Below, piece after piece: positions 8,446-16,974 of a stretch of 64,000 nucleotides of DNA. The notes under the pieces are model-generated. The model worked only from the letters and a program-made list of their open reading frames with translations. It was not told where the DNA came from and did not search any database. The stretch covers positions 310,001 to 374,000 of the forward strand of contig JAEURQ010000004.1 in NCBI GenBank assembly GCA_016788425.1. Direction: 5' to 3'. The stretch comes from Chthonomonas sp. GTDB taxonomy: Bacteria > Armatimonadota > Fimbriimonadia > Fimbriimonadales > Fimbriimonadaceae. The position numbers and the translations under genes are program-made. Each line of letters opens with the position of its first letter. Position 1 is the stretch's first letter.

Positions 8446-9377
8446 TCGCGGAAAATGTAGTCGATCACGGCGGCGAGTCGGCGACCCGCTTGGTTCACCC
8501 GCTCCAGAGAAACCTCTTGCGCCCGGCGCTGATACTCAGGGCTCACGGTCGTGGCGAACGGGCTGAGCGGCACGAGCCAGCCGTTCTTGACCTCCTTGTA
8601 CGCCGAAGTCTTGGCAATCTGCAAACTCTCGCGTGCCCACGCGCCGACATTTGCTTGAATCTGGTTGAGGTTGGTATAGCGCGGAGTCCCGAAGTTCAGG
8701 TCCAGCACGCGGTCGAGAATCACCGAAACGCCGAGATCCTCGGCCTTGCCCATCTTGTCCCAAAACGTGTGCAGGTTCCAGTCCTTCCGGGGCTCCCATT
8801 TGTGGGTCACGGGGTCCTTCCGCAAGAAAAATATGTTGCCGCCGCGATCGCCCTCGGGGTGGAGCGAGCTGTAGTAGGCCGTCGCGTGGAGCGGCATGTG
8901 CAGGTCGCCGATGAGGTGACACACCCACGCCAGAGCGACGGCGCGCGAGTTAGCCGGGTTGCCGGTGTTCTTCGCGAATTCGACCATGGCCACAATCGCT
9001 TTTTCGACGTTGCCCGGGCGTTCCGCGGGAGCCTTGCCGCCGGGACCGAGGACCGGATAGTTAATGTAGTGCCAGTCAGGTCGATCCATCCAGGTGCGGC
9101 GCACTTTGTCGGGCCAAACGCTTGCCCAATCCAGCGCGCTCGGCTGACCAGCGAGTTCCGGACCAGAACCCAAACTGCCCGCCCCCAGCGTGGGGTAGCC
9201 AAAGCTGCCTTCGGCGGCATCTTTCGCCGGGAGATTCGCTAGCAGCGCGTTGACCTTTGCCGGGTCAGCGGTCATTTCCCGCTCGGCAATCCGCCCGATC
9301 ACCATGTGCCCGGTATCGTGCCAAGCCCAACTGGCGAGGGCCGAACCGGCCAGGAACATAACCGCAAAAGTACGCAT
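8442..9377 (-). CDS. Secreted S1/P1-type nuclease
   Basis: A 311-residue zinc-dependent single-strand nuclease or phosphodiesterase. A signal peptide (MRTFAVMFLAGSALAS) ends just before WAWHDTGH, so the mature protein begins at the Trp that ligates zinc in this family. Other expected ligands are PDWHYIN, the block HLIGDLHMPLHAT (H-x3-D-x-H-x3-H) and HTFWD. The start is the ATG at 9377; the open frame extends much further upstream but that part is antisense to the esterase gene. Likely periplasmic, scavenging nucleic acids. Confidence 0.93.
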   Translation of the reverse strand: MRTFAVMFLAGSALASWAWHDTGHMVIGRIAEREMTADPAKVNALLANLPAKDAAEGSFGYPTLGAGSLGSGPELAGQPSALDWASVWPDKVRRTWMDRPDWHYINYPVLGPGGKAPAERPGNVEKAIVAMVEFAKNTGNPANSRAVALAWVCHLIGDLHMPLHATAYYSSLHPEGDRGGNIFFLRKDPVTHKWEPRKDWNLHTFWDKMGKAEDLGVSVILDRVLDLNFGTPRYTNLNQIQANVGAWARESLQIAKTSAYKEVKNGWLVPLSPFATTVSPEYQRRAQEVSLERVNQAGRRLAAVIDYIFRD

Positions 9378-9437
9378 ATTCCCATTGTAGCGAGTTCGGC
9401 GGATGAACTTTCGCGGGGTTGCCGCGTCCTTAACCGC

Positions 9438-10184
9438 ATGATCATCGCCGCCGCTCTCGCGCTCAGCCTCGCTCAACCGGTCGTCCTGGATTTCAAGGTC
9501 AACGGCCTCGACCGCCAAGCCCTGGTTTTTGCCGGAACCAACACAGCCAACGCGCCGCTGGTGCTGTGTTTCCACGGTCACGGCGGCAATATGCGCATTA
9601 TTTCGCGCAGCTATCACGTTCATGAGGATTGGCCCGAAGCCACGGTTGTGTACCTGCAAGGCTTGCCCACGCCCGGTATGACCGACCCCGAGGGCAAGAA
9701 GAATGGCTGGGAGATTCGCGGCACCGATCCCGAAAAGACCCGCGACGTTCCGTTTTTTGATGCCGTTTACAACCACTTCAAAAAGAGCGGGACGATTGAT
9801 ATGAACCGGGTGTACGCCATGGGCCATAGCAACGGCGGCGGCATGTCGTTTCTGCTGTGGGCGGCCCGAGGCGAGAAACTCGCGGCGGTTGCGCCGTTCA
9901 GTAGCGGCGGGTTCCGACGGTACAACCCGACCAAGCAAGTGCCGGCATTCATTGGCGGCGGCACCGGCGACGAAACCGTGAAGTGGCCGATCCAGCAAGC
10001 GTCCATTGATGTGGCGCTGAAGCTCAACGATGTGAAGGAAGTCGGCAAGAAGGGGCCGCTGACCACGTACAAGGGGGCCAACGGCATGGAGGTGCAAACC
10101 TACATCACCGATGGCGGCCACAAATTCGACCAGAAGTGGGTGGGCCCGATGGTGGAATTCTTCAAGCGTCACACGCGCAAGTAG
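9438..10184 (+). CDS. Secreted alpha/beta-hydrolase, PHB depolymerase/feruloyl-esterase-like
   Basis: A 248-residue hydrolase with a short signal peptide (MIIAAALALSLA). It has the oxyanion-hole motif FHGHGGN near residue 37, the nucleophile elbow GHSNGGG and a C-terminal catalytic His in TDGGHKFDQ. This set fits the LpqC/poly(3-hydroxybutyrate) depolymerase esterase family. The real substrate (polyester, feruloyl or acetyl esters) cannot be told. It is divergent from the S1 nuclease gene and followed nine bases later by the YCII gene. Confidence 0.88.
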   Translation: MIIAAALALSLAQPVVLDFKVNGLDRQALVFAGTNTANAPLVLCFHGHGGNMRIISRSYHVHEDWPEATVVYLQGLPTPGMTDPEGKKNGWEIRGTDPEKTRDVPFFDAVYNHFKKSGTIDMNRVYAMGHSNGGGMSFLLWAARGEKLAAVAPFSSGGFRRYNPTKQVPAFIGGGTGDETVKWPIQQASIDVALKLNDVKEVGKKGPLTTYKGANGMEVQTYITDGGHKFDQKWVGPMVEFFKRHTRK

Positions 10185-10193
10185 ACTGTCGGC

Positions 10194-10529
10194 ATGCCCA
10201 ACTTTTTGGTGACCATTCACCACGCCGAGGATTTCCAATCCAGCCATGTGGATGCCGCGATGATGCAGGCGATTGACGACCTGAACGACGAGATGGTCGC
10301 CGCCAACATCCGCCGCTTTGTCGGCGGGTTACAGGGCCGCGATGAAGCCCGCGCCATTGTGGCGAGCGGCGACGAGTTCCAAGTGACGCCGGGTCTGTAC
10401 TTAGACACCAAGTCGTATGCGGGTGGCCTCTGGGTTTTGGAGGTCGCGAGCATGGACGAGGCGATCGAGTGGGGCAAAAAAGCCGCCGTCGCGTGCCGCG
10501 CCGCGGTCGAAGTCCGTCAATTTCATTGA
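10194..10529 (+). CDS. YCII-related (DGPF) domain protein
   Basis: A 111-residue protein with a ferredoxin-like fold pattern. It starts with MPNFLVTIHHAEDF, has the central FQVTPGLYLDTKSYAGGLWVLEV strand-turn-strand region (in YCII proteins usually GP-F-E-KE-LGGY) and the helix SMDEAIEWGKK. YCII domains are small proteins of uncertain role, sometimes attached to sigma factors; no sigma factor gene is adjacent here. Lies between the esterase and the cytochrome fusion gene on the same strand. Confidence 0.82.
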   Translation: MPNFLVTIHHAEDFQSSHVDAAMMQAIDDLNDEMVAANIRRFVGGLQGRDEARAIVASGDEFQVTPGLYLDTKSYAGGLWVLEVASMDEAIEWGKKAAVACRAAVEVRQFH

Positions 10530-10550
10530 AACCGCAAGTAAGATAACACC

Positions 10551-11438
10551 ATGAAAGTTCTCGCTCTCGCCATCGCCGCACCCGTTTTGCTGGCTTTCAC
10601 GCCGCCCGCCGTCGGGCCGGTGGAAACCCATTTCACCGCCATGCAAGGGGCCAGCCAATTCACCGTGACGTTCACGGTTACCGAGATTGGCGGCAATCAA
10701 GAAGAGCAAACGCTCATGCTCGGCAAGCCCGGATTTCTGAAGTGGGAGACGCCCACGACCCTCACCCTGGTGGACGGCAAGATGACCACGGTGTATAACA
10801 AGTCGAAGAAAACCTATACACAAACGCCGGTCAGCACCGACTGGCCGAAGGCGCTCTTCGCCGACGATGCGATTTGGGCGTGGTCGGCATTCTTCGATGC
10901 TAACTTCGCCAAGCAGGTCACCAGCTCGCGGGCCGGAAACGGGCGCACCGTGCGTGGCGTGCAAATGAGCGAAGCATCGCTCAGCCGCGAAAAGGGCCCG
11001 ATCACGGTGTTCTTTGATAAGAAGACCGGCATCGCGCGAGGCGCGACCTACAAAACCGCCCGCGGCGCCGACGTGGTGGTCCAGGTCTCGGCCATGGAAG
11101 CTCTAAAGACCGATTTCGATGTGAAGGTGTTTGCGTTTACGCCTCCCGCTGGCGCGACGCTTGCCGCCGCGCCCGACCCCACGCGCAAACTCGTGTTCGC
11201 CGATGTGCAGAATGCGCTGGAGCGCAACTGCGGCAGCTGCCATATTCGCGAGTCGCGCGGGCGGGTGAGCCTCGCCTCGGGAGCCGCGGCCAAGCAGAGC
11301 GGTGTCATTGGCGATACCGCCAACAACAGCCGCATGATCCAGGCGATTCGCAGCGGGAAAATGCCTCCGCGCGGTCGTGTGAGCCAAGCCGACATGGATT
11401 TGCTTGTCAAATGGATTGACGACGGCGCCAACGATTGA
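10551..11438 (+). CDS. Exported LolA-like domain fused to a c-type cytochrome domain
   Basis: A 295-residue protein with a signal peptide (MKVLALAIAAPVLLAF). Residues about 25-200 form a beta-rich LolA/DUF2092-like half-barrel (GKPGFLKWETPTTLTLVDGK and VYNKSKKTYTQ match the LolA pattern of film-forming strands). Residues about 220-295 are a planctomycete-type cytochrome c: haem motif CGSCH near 226 and a methionine in GKMPPRG as likely sixth ligand. The gene ends 29 bases before sdhA, so an electron-transfer link to SdhA is possible. The fusion is unusual; confidence in the cytochrome part is higher than in the LolA part. Confidence 0.8.
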   Translation: MKVLALAIAAPVLLAFTPPAVGPVETHFTAMQGASQFTVTFTVTEIGGNQEEQTLMLGKPGFLKWETPTTLTLVDGKMTTVYNKSKKTYTQTPVSTDWPKALFADDAIWAWSAFFDANFAKQVTSSRAGNGRTVRGVQMSEASLSREKGPITVFFDKKTGIARGATYKTARGADVVVQVSAMEALKTDFDVKVFAFTPPAGATLAAAPDPTRKLVFADVQNALERNCGSCHIRESRGRVSLASGAAAKQSGVIGDTANNSRMIQAIRSGKMPPRGRVSQADMDLLVKWIDDGAND

Positions 11439-11467
11439 CCCAAGCCTGAGTAAACTAGCCGAAAGAC

Positions 11468-13375
11468 ATGGCAGCCCAACGCACCGTTGTTGTTGTGGGA
11501 GGCGGTTTGGCCGGCCTCATGACCACCCTGAAACTCGCTGAAGCGGGGCACAAGGTGAAGCTGTTTAGCGTGGTGCCCGTGAAGCGCAGTCACAGCGTGT
11601 GCGCGCAAGGCGGCATCAATGGCGCGGTGAACCTGCGCGGCGAGGGCGACTCGCCGTTTCTGCACTTTGAAGACACGATTACCGGTGGCGACTTCCTGAA
11701 CCACCAACCGCCGGTGATGCGCATGGCCGAGCGCGCGCCCGCCATTATCTACCTGCTCGACCGCATGGGCGTGCCGTTCAATCGCACGTCGGAAGGCCTC
11801 CTCTCGTTCCGACGGTTTGGCGGAACGCTGAAGCATCGCACGGCGCACGCCGGGGCGACCACCGGACAGCAGCTCCTGTACGCGCTGGACGAACAGGTGC
11901 GACGATTTGAGGATCAAAACCTGGTCGAAAAGTACGAAGCCTTTGAATTCACGGGGTTAATCAAAGACAGCGAAGGTCGCTGCCGCGGAATCGTGGCGCA
12001 AGACCTGCGCACCATGAAGATTGAGGGTCACGCCGCCGACGCGGTCGTGATCGCTACCGGCGGCAACGGGATCATCTTTGGCCGCACGACCAACTCGGTG
12101 ATCAACTCGGGTTCGGCCGTGAGCATTTGCTACCAAGAGGGGGCGGTGTACGCCAACCCCGAGATGGTGCAGATTCACCCGACCGCGATTGTCGGCGAAG
12201 ATAAGTGTCGCCTGATGAGCGAGTCGGTACGTGGGGAAGGGGGCCGAGTTTGGACGCCGCGCGACCCCATGGACAGCCGCAAACCGGTGGATATTCCTGA
12301 GCAGGATCGCTGGTATGTTTGCGAAGAACTCGACCCGGTGTACGGTAACTTGCTGAGCCGCGATATTGTCAGCTTTATCATTTACTGCGTTTGCCGCATG
12401 AACCGCGGCATCGGCGCTAAGCAACAGGTTTATCTCGATATCACACACCTTCACCAAGATCGTGGCGGACGCTTTACGCGCGACCAGATCAACGACAAAC
12501 TGGAAGGCGTGTTGGAGATTTACGAGAAGTTTATGCGTGAAGATCCGATCGTCACGCCGATGAAGATTTATCCCGCTCAGCACTACACGATGGGTGGACT
12601 TTGGGTGGACTACGAAAAGGGCCACGAAGAAACTCTTGACGTGAATAGCCATCGCAATCAGATGACAACGATTCCTGGGCTTTATGCGGCCGGCGAGTGC
12701 GAATATCAGTATCACGGCGCGAATCGCTTAGGCGCTAACGCGTTGCTTACCTGCCTTACTGGTGGGGAATTGACCGCCCTTGGCGTGCAAGCCTATTTGC
12801 GCAATCTGCCCGCCACTGGTGAGGACCTTGCGAGCAGCGTGGTGGCCGATGCGGTCAGCAAGAACCAGTCGCAATATGACGACATTCTTAAGTCCAGCGG
12901 CACCGACAATCCGTATCAAGTGCACGATGATTTGACCAAGGTGATGTGGAACAACTGCGGAATTTGGCGCGTGCAAAAGGACTTGCTGCAAGCCAAGAGT
13001 GACCTCAACGATCTGACCGATCGGGCGAAAAAGTGTGCCGTCATTGACGGCACGGCGTGGAGCAATCAGGCCGCTCCGTTCACCCGCGCGCTGCAAAATA
13101 TGGTCGAGATGTCGAAGGCGATTGTGGAAGGCGCGCTTACCCGCGACGAGTCGCGCGGCGCTCACTTTAAGATGGACACGCCCGACCGCAACGACGACAA
13201 GTGGCTGTGCACAACCAAGGCGAGTTGGACCGCGGCTGGCCCGACGATTGACCTCAGCGAGAAGATTGAGTGCAACGTCATGGCGCCGCGGGCCCGGAAA
13301 TACCGCATCAACCAGAACATGATTGTTAAGGAAATCATGGGCGAAGATGCCCTTTCCGGCGTCGGCAAAAAATAG
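11468..13375 (+). CDS. sdhA: Succinate dehydrogenase / fumarate reductase flavoprotein subunit
   Basis: A 635-residue flavoprotein that oxidises succinate in the TCA cycle. The Rossmann motif VVVGGGLAGLM is near residue 8 and the covalent-FAD His lies in KRSHSVCAQGG. Active-site blocks are QIHPTAI, SVRGEGG and NRLGANALLTCL. Length and sequence favour the B-type (Bacillus-like) enzyme, usually encoded as sdhCAB. Neither sdhC nor sdhB is adjacent: upstream is a cytochrome c fusion and downstream a PEP-CTERM protein. The partner subunits must lie elsewhere. Confidence 0.95.
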   Translation: MAAQRTVVVVGGGLAGLMTTLKLAEAGHKVKLFSVVPVKRSHSVCAQGGINGAVNLRGEGDSPFLHFEDTITGGDFLNHQPPVMRMAERAPAIIYLLDRMGVPFNRTSEGLLSFRRFGGTLKHRTAHAGATTGQQLLYALDEQVRRFEDQNLVEKYEAFEFTGLIKDSEGRCRGIVAQDLRTMKIEGHAADAVVIATGGNGIIFGRTTNSVINSGSAVSICYQEGAVYANPEMVQIHPTAIVGEDKCRLMSESVRGEGGRVWTPRDPMDSRKPVDIPEQDRWYVCEELDPVYGNLLSRDIVSFIIYCVCRMNRGIGAKQQVYLDITHLHQDRGGRFTRDQINDKLEGVLEIYEKFMREDPIVTPMKIYPAQHYTMGGLWVDYEKGHEETLDVNSHRNQMTTIPGLYAAGECEYQYHGANRLGANALLTCLTGGELTALGVQAYLRNLPATGEDLASSVVADAVSKNQSQYDDILKSSGTDNPYQVHDDLTKVMWNNCGIWRVQKDLLQAKSDLNDLTDRAKKCAVIDGTAWSNQAAPFTRALQNMVEMSKAIVEGALTRDESRGAHFKMDTPDRNDDKWLCTTKASWTAAGPTIDLSEKIECNVMAPRARKYRINQNMIVKEIMGEDALSGVGKK

Positions 13376-13416
13376 TTCGTCCAAATCCGCCCGGCGTGTG
13401 ATACAACTCTAGAGTC

Positions 13417-14373
13417 ATGCTCAAACATGCTCTTGCTTTAGGTTGTCTCGCCGCGCTGCCGCTCGTCTCCAGCGCCTCCTACGAAATGGGCCTGGTGATG
13501 CAGGGGCTGAAGGTTCACCGGTGGGATCCGGTGAGCAACACCTACCTGGGTAACTTCAATCTGCTGGCGAGCGGCACCTCGATAATTTCGTATCAATCAA
13601 CCGGCGAATCCTACGTTTTGTCGGGCAGTTGGGTCTACAAATACGATTACAATTCGGGCGAATATCGCGGGCGAGTTGACGTCGGTGCCGGGGCGGGTTC
13701 CATCTCCAAAGGTATGAACGATGGCGAGTTCCTTATCGGTTACTCGGGCAACGTGCTACGCCGAAGCGTAGCGACAGGAGCTGCCATTGGCACTCCCCTC
13801 GCTTGGGCGGGCGGCGGATTTTCGTACCTTGAAGGCGCAGCTGCCATGCGCAGCACCGGCGTGTATTATCTGCTCGCGGAACGAACAACCTACTTTGAGG
13901 ATTATGATTACCTGATCGGCGTCAATTCTTCGAGTACCTGGGTCGGAAACTTCCGCAACGCGGGTATTTGGGGAGGCACGAATAGCGGGATTCGTGGAGG
14001 AGATGTAAGCGGCAACTTGGTAGGATTCTTGACTACCATCTCTGGTTCAAACCAGTTCTCAACCGAATATGCCCGCCGCAACGCCTCGGACACGTTGGAT
14101 TACGCATTTGATAACCTTTCGATCGGAGCCTCTCGGCCCAGTTATATGCTGTTTGGCCACAACGAATCGGCCGTCAGACTTCTGGGGTCGAACAGCGGAT
14201 ACTTCTTCACGCGGACATCCTTTGATGGTGGCTTTGGCGCCACGCAAACGTTACTCAGTTGGATTGATCCTGCAGCGGACGTAAATGGCTTTAGCATGAT
14301 CGTCGCGCCTGAACCCGGCTCGCTCGCCGCCATTGGGCTCGGCGCGCTGCTCCTGCTCCGAAAGCGCAAATAG
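13417..14373 (+). CDS. PEP-CTERM sorting-domain protein, paralogue of 47805-48761
   Basis: A 318-residue secreted protein. The N-terminus is a signal peptide and the C-terminus is the tripartite sorting signal: PEPGS, a hydrophobic stretch (LAAIGLGALLLL) and basic RKRK. Such proteins are expected to be processed by an exosortase/archaeosortase. The body is rich in Gly, Ser and aromatic residues with repeated strand-like units, possibly a propeller. It has the same length as the protein at 47805-48761 and shares RWDPVSNTYLGNFNL against RYDPVNQVHLGGLNL. Function unknown. Confidence 0.85.
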   Translation: MLKHALALGCLAALPLVSSASYEMGLVMQGLKVHRWDPVSNTYLGNFNLLASGTSIISYQSTGESYVLSGSWVYKYDYNSGEYRGRVDVGAGAGSISKGMNDGEFLIGYSGNVLRRSVATGAAIGTPLAWAGGGFSYLEGAAAMRSTGVYYLLAERTTYFEDYDYLIGVNSSSTWVGNFRNAGIWGGTNSGIRGGDVSGNLVGFLTTISGSNQFSTEYARRNASDTLDYAFDNLSIGASRPSYMLFGHNESAVRLLGSNSGYFFTRTSFDGGFGATQTLLSWIDPAADVNGFSMIVAPEPGSLAAIGLGALLLLRKRK

Positions 14374-14399
14374 GCACCCGGCTCGGGTATCTATTATAG

Positions 14400-15767
14400 A
14401 TGCGAGCGCCTCGTTCCGAATTTGGTGACGCCTTGCCGAACCGTTCAGGACGGGCGGCCCGCATCGCGCGGAGCCGAAGGTTTTTCCGACCTCTGTTGGA
14501 GTTCTCGCACACCACCAGCGCGGGCGGCATCGTTCTGCTCGCTGCCACAATCGTCGCGCTCGTGTGGAGCAACGTCGTCGGCGTGGAGGCTTACACCCGC
14601 TTTTTTGAAACCAAGATTGGCCTCAGTTGGGGCGATGCTGGGTTCAAAATGTCGATTCGCCATTGGGTGGACGACTTCCTCATGTCGATCTTCTTCCTCG
14701 TGGTGGGGCTAGAGATCAAGCGCGAGCTCTTTATGGGCGAGCTCAGCACACGTCGCAAAGCCACGCTTCCGGCGCTTGCCGCTCTCGGGGGAATGGTGAT
14801 TCCGGCGGGAATTTTCTTGCTTCTGAATTCGGGTCAGGCTTCCGCGCGCGCCTGGGGGATCCCGATGGCCACCGACATCGCGTTTTCGCTGGGGTTGCTT
14901 TCGTTGCTCGGCAACCGCGTGCCGACCTCGCTGAAGGTGTTCCTGGCGGCGTACGCCATCGTTGACGACCTCGGCGCGATCCTCGTCATCACGCTCTTCT
15001 ATTCATCGGGCGTCAACGCCATGGGCCTGCTTGTGGCGGCCGGGTTTTTGCTGGCCATGGGTCTGCTCAACTTCATGGGGGTGCGCCGACTCTTCCCCTA
15101 CATGGCTCTGGGGCTGGGAGTTTGGGCGGGCATTTACAGCAGTGGCGTGCATGCCTCCATCGCCGGGGTGCTCGTCGCGTTCACCATTCCGCTATGGGTG
15201 CGCATGGATCGCACCGCGTTTTTGGAGCGGGCGAAGGCGAGTTTGCAAGAGATTGAAGAAGGCGGCAGCAGCGACGAGCCGCACCTGACCGACGAGGAGC
15301 AGTATCACCTTGGCCGGTTGGAGCGGGCAATCGAGAATGCGCAGTTCCCGTTGCAACGCCTCGAGAACTTGCTCCATAGCGGCGTCGCTTTTGTCGTGCT
15401 GCCGCTGTTTGCCTTAGCCAATGCGGGTGTGCCGCTCGGCGGCGGTCAGCTGGGCAGTTCCTTGTCGCTCGGCATCATCCTGGGCTTGGTGTTCGGGAAG
15501 CCGCTGGGCATCGTGGCGTTTGCTTGGCTCGGCGCGAAACTCAAGCTTTGCGATTTGCCGAAGCATTCCAATTGGGGGCAGATTGTGGGCGTCGGCTTCC
15601 TTGGCGGGGTGGGATTCACCATGGCGATTTTCATCAGCAACCTCGCGCTGGATTCGGCCGCAGTTCAGAATCAGGCGAAGCTCGCGATTCTTGTCGCCAG
15701 TGGCGTGGCCGCGGTGGTGGGGCTGTTGATCGTGAAGCTCAGCTCGCGTCGGCGCTTCCGGCTGTAG
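14400..15767 (+). CDS. nhaA: Na+/H+ antiporter NhaA
   Basis: A 455-residue inner-membrane antiporter exchanging Na+ for protons. Transport residues are visible: ATDIAFSLG (Asp133 of E. coli) and AIVDDLGAI (Asp163-Asp164). About 12 hydrophobic helices are present and a hydrophilic insert (IEEGGSSDEPHLTDEEQYH) separates the two halves, longer than in E. coli. The first 25 residues are basic and may not all be translated; the first ATG is only a few bases after a TATTAT box. The 3' end overlaps the glycosyltransferase gene by 29 bases. Confidence 0.95.
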   Translation: MRAPRSEFGDALPNRSGRAARIARSRRFFRPLLEFSHTTSAGGIVLLAATIVALVWSNVVGVEAYTRFFETKIGLSWGDAGFKMSIRHWVDDFLMSIFFLVVGLEIKRELFMGELSTRRKATLPALAALGGMVIPAGIFLLLNSGQASARAWGIPMATDIAFSLGLLSLLGNRVPTSLKVFLAAYAIVDDLGAILVITLFYSSGVNAMGLLVAAGFLLAMGLLNFMGVRRLFPYMALGLGVWAGIYSSGVHASIAGVLVAFTIPLWVRMDRTAFLERAKASLQEIEEGGSSDEPHLTDEEQYHLGRLERAIENAQFPLQRLENLLHSGVAFVVLPLFALANAGVPLGGGQLGSSLSLGIILGLVFGKPLGIVAFAWLGAKLKLCDLPKHSNWGQIVGVGFLGGVGFTMAIFISNLALDSAAVQNQAKLAILVASGVAAVVGLLIVKLSSRRRFRL

Positions 15768-16965
15768 CCAATACGTCGCAAATGCGCTGCCCGAACAACT
15801 CGGAGCGGTGGTTCTCGGAGAACCGGCGATTGTTCTCGCCCTGGGCCTGAGTCTCTTTGGGCCGAGTGGAGAGCCTCGCCAACGCCTGCGCGACATCTGC
15901 CGGATCGAAGACATTCGCCACCTCGCCGAGATTGTTCTCAAGGACAAAGTGGTCGCAGAGCCCTTGGTTTTGGGCAAGCACCGGCTTGCCCATGGTGCCG
16001 GCGTTAATCAGCACGCTGCTCATGCCAAAAAAGTGGATGTAGCCCAGCCAGGCCACGTCGCACGCGACGAACGCCGCGCACTCTTCTTCGTCGCTCAAAA
16101 ATCGGTCGTGGACGAACAGTCGCCCCTCGGCGACCAGTCGCTGCGCGGTTTCGCCAGCGAGCATTTCCTTGACGCCGGCATCGCTGCGACCGGCGTGTAA
16201 GCCCACAACATGGGCGGGGCAGTCGGGGTGCGCGAGTCCGGCGATCATCTCGGCCACGCCCTTGCGCGGCGTCATCGCGCCGTAGTTCAGCAGCACGAAC
16301 TTATCCTCGGGCACACCAAAGTGAGCCCGCGCGCCGGGCCGAATCTCAAACGGTTTGTAGGCGCCGGTATCCGGAATGTAGATGCCCTTATCCGCGCCTC
16401 GCCAGCCCATTTTCTTGGGGTACTCGGTGAGTAGAGGATCGATATTGACGATGCGCTGGAGGGTGGGAATACGCAGCAAACGCTCGTACGCCCAGCCCAT
16501 CAGACGGTCGCGGCGACTCAGTTTCTCGACCCGCAAACCCATCGTCGGCGCGTGAAAGTAGCGGTTCATAAGCAAGCCGACAAACGGGGCTTTGTCGTAG
16601 GGCGAGCCGAGTACGCCCATCGGCAGGTCGCTCTTTTCGAGCGCGACTTGGTACACGATGTCGGGTTGAAAGTCGCGGAGGCTCGCGCGGAATCCGTCGC
16701 GCATGGCGAACCACCGCTGGAAGTGTTGCCAAATCTTCTTCTTGTTGGAGAAGTTTTCCGAGTTAACTATATCGGTCATCAGCGAGGTGGAGAATTTTCC
16801 AGCAAACTCCTCGTTGAGCATCGCGAACACCTGGTGATCGAGCGCCCGTTGGGTGGTGACAAGGTGCACCTGCCAGCCGCGGCGCACGGCCTCGCGCAGG
16901 ATGATGCGAAAGTGGAGCCCCAGATAATGCCCCTTCGGCTCTCCGTCAACAACCGTTAGCTTCAT
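15739..16965 (-). CDS. Glycosyltransferase (GT-B fold, group 1-like)
   Basis: A 408-residue predicted cytosolic glycosyltransferase. The C-terminal half has the GT-B pattern: FVLLNYGAMTPRKGVAEMIAGL near residue 245, then ECAAFVACDVAWLGYIHFFGMSSVLINAGTMGKPVLA, where a GT4 protein has its E-x7-E region. The N-terminus (VDGEPKGHYLGLHFRI) fits the first Rossmann domain. It starts nine bases after the epimerase stop and is the last gene of a minus-strand operon. Donor and acceptor are unknown; cell-surface polysaccharide is likely. Confidence 0.85.
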   Translation of the reverse strand: MKLTVVDGEPKGHYLGLHFRIILREAVRRGWQVHLVTTQRALDHQVFAMLNEEFAGKFSTSLMTDIVNSENFSNKKKIWQHFQRWFAMRDGFRASLRDFQPDIVYQVALEKSDLPMGVLGSPYDKAPFVGLLMNRYFHAPTMGLRVEKLSRRDRLMGWAYERLLRIPTLQRIVNIDPLLTEYPKKMGWRGADKGIYIPDTGAYKPFEIRPGARAHFGVPEDKFVLLNYGAMTPRKGVAEMIAGLAHPDCPAHVVGLHAGRSDAGVKEMLAGETAQRLVAEGRLFVHDRFLSDEEECAAFVACDVAWLGYIHFFGMSSVLINAGTMGKPVLAQNQGLCDHFVLENNLGEVANVFDPADVAQALARLSTRPKETQAQGENNRRFSENHRSELFGQRICDVLATAGSADAS

Positions 16966-16974
16966 GAACGAAGG

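Noticed and set aside
9378-10247. Upstream extension of the S1/P1 nuclease frame to 10247
   Set aside because: The extension is antisense to the esterase and would place the signal peptide in the middle of the protein.
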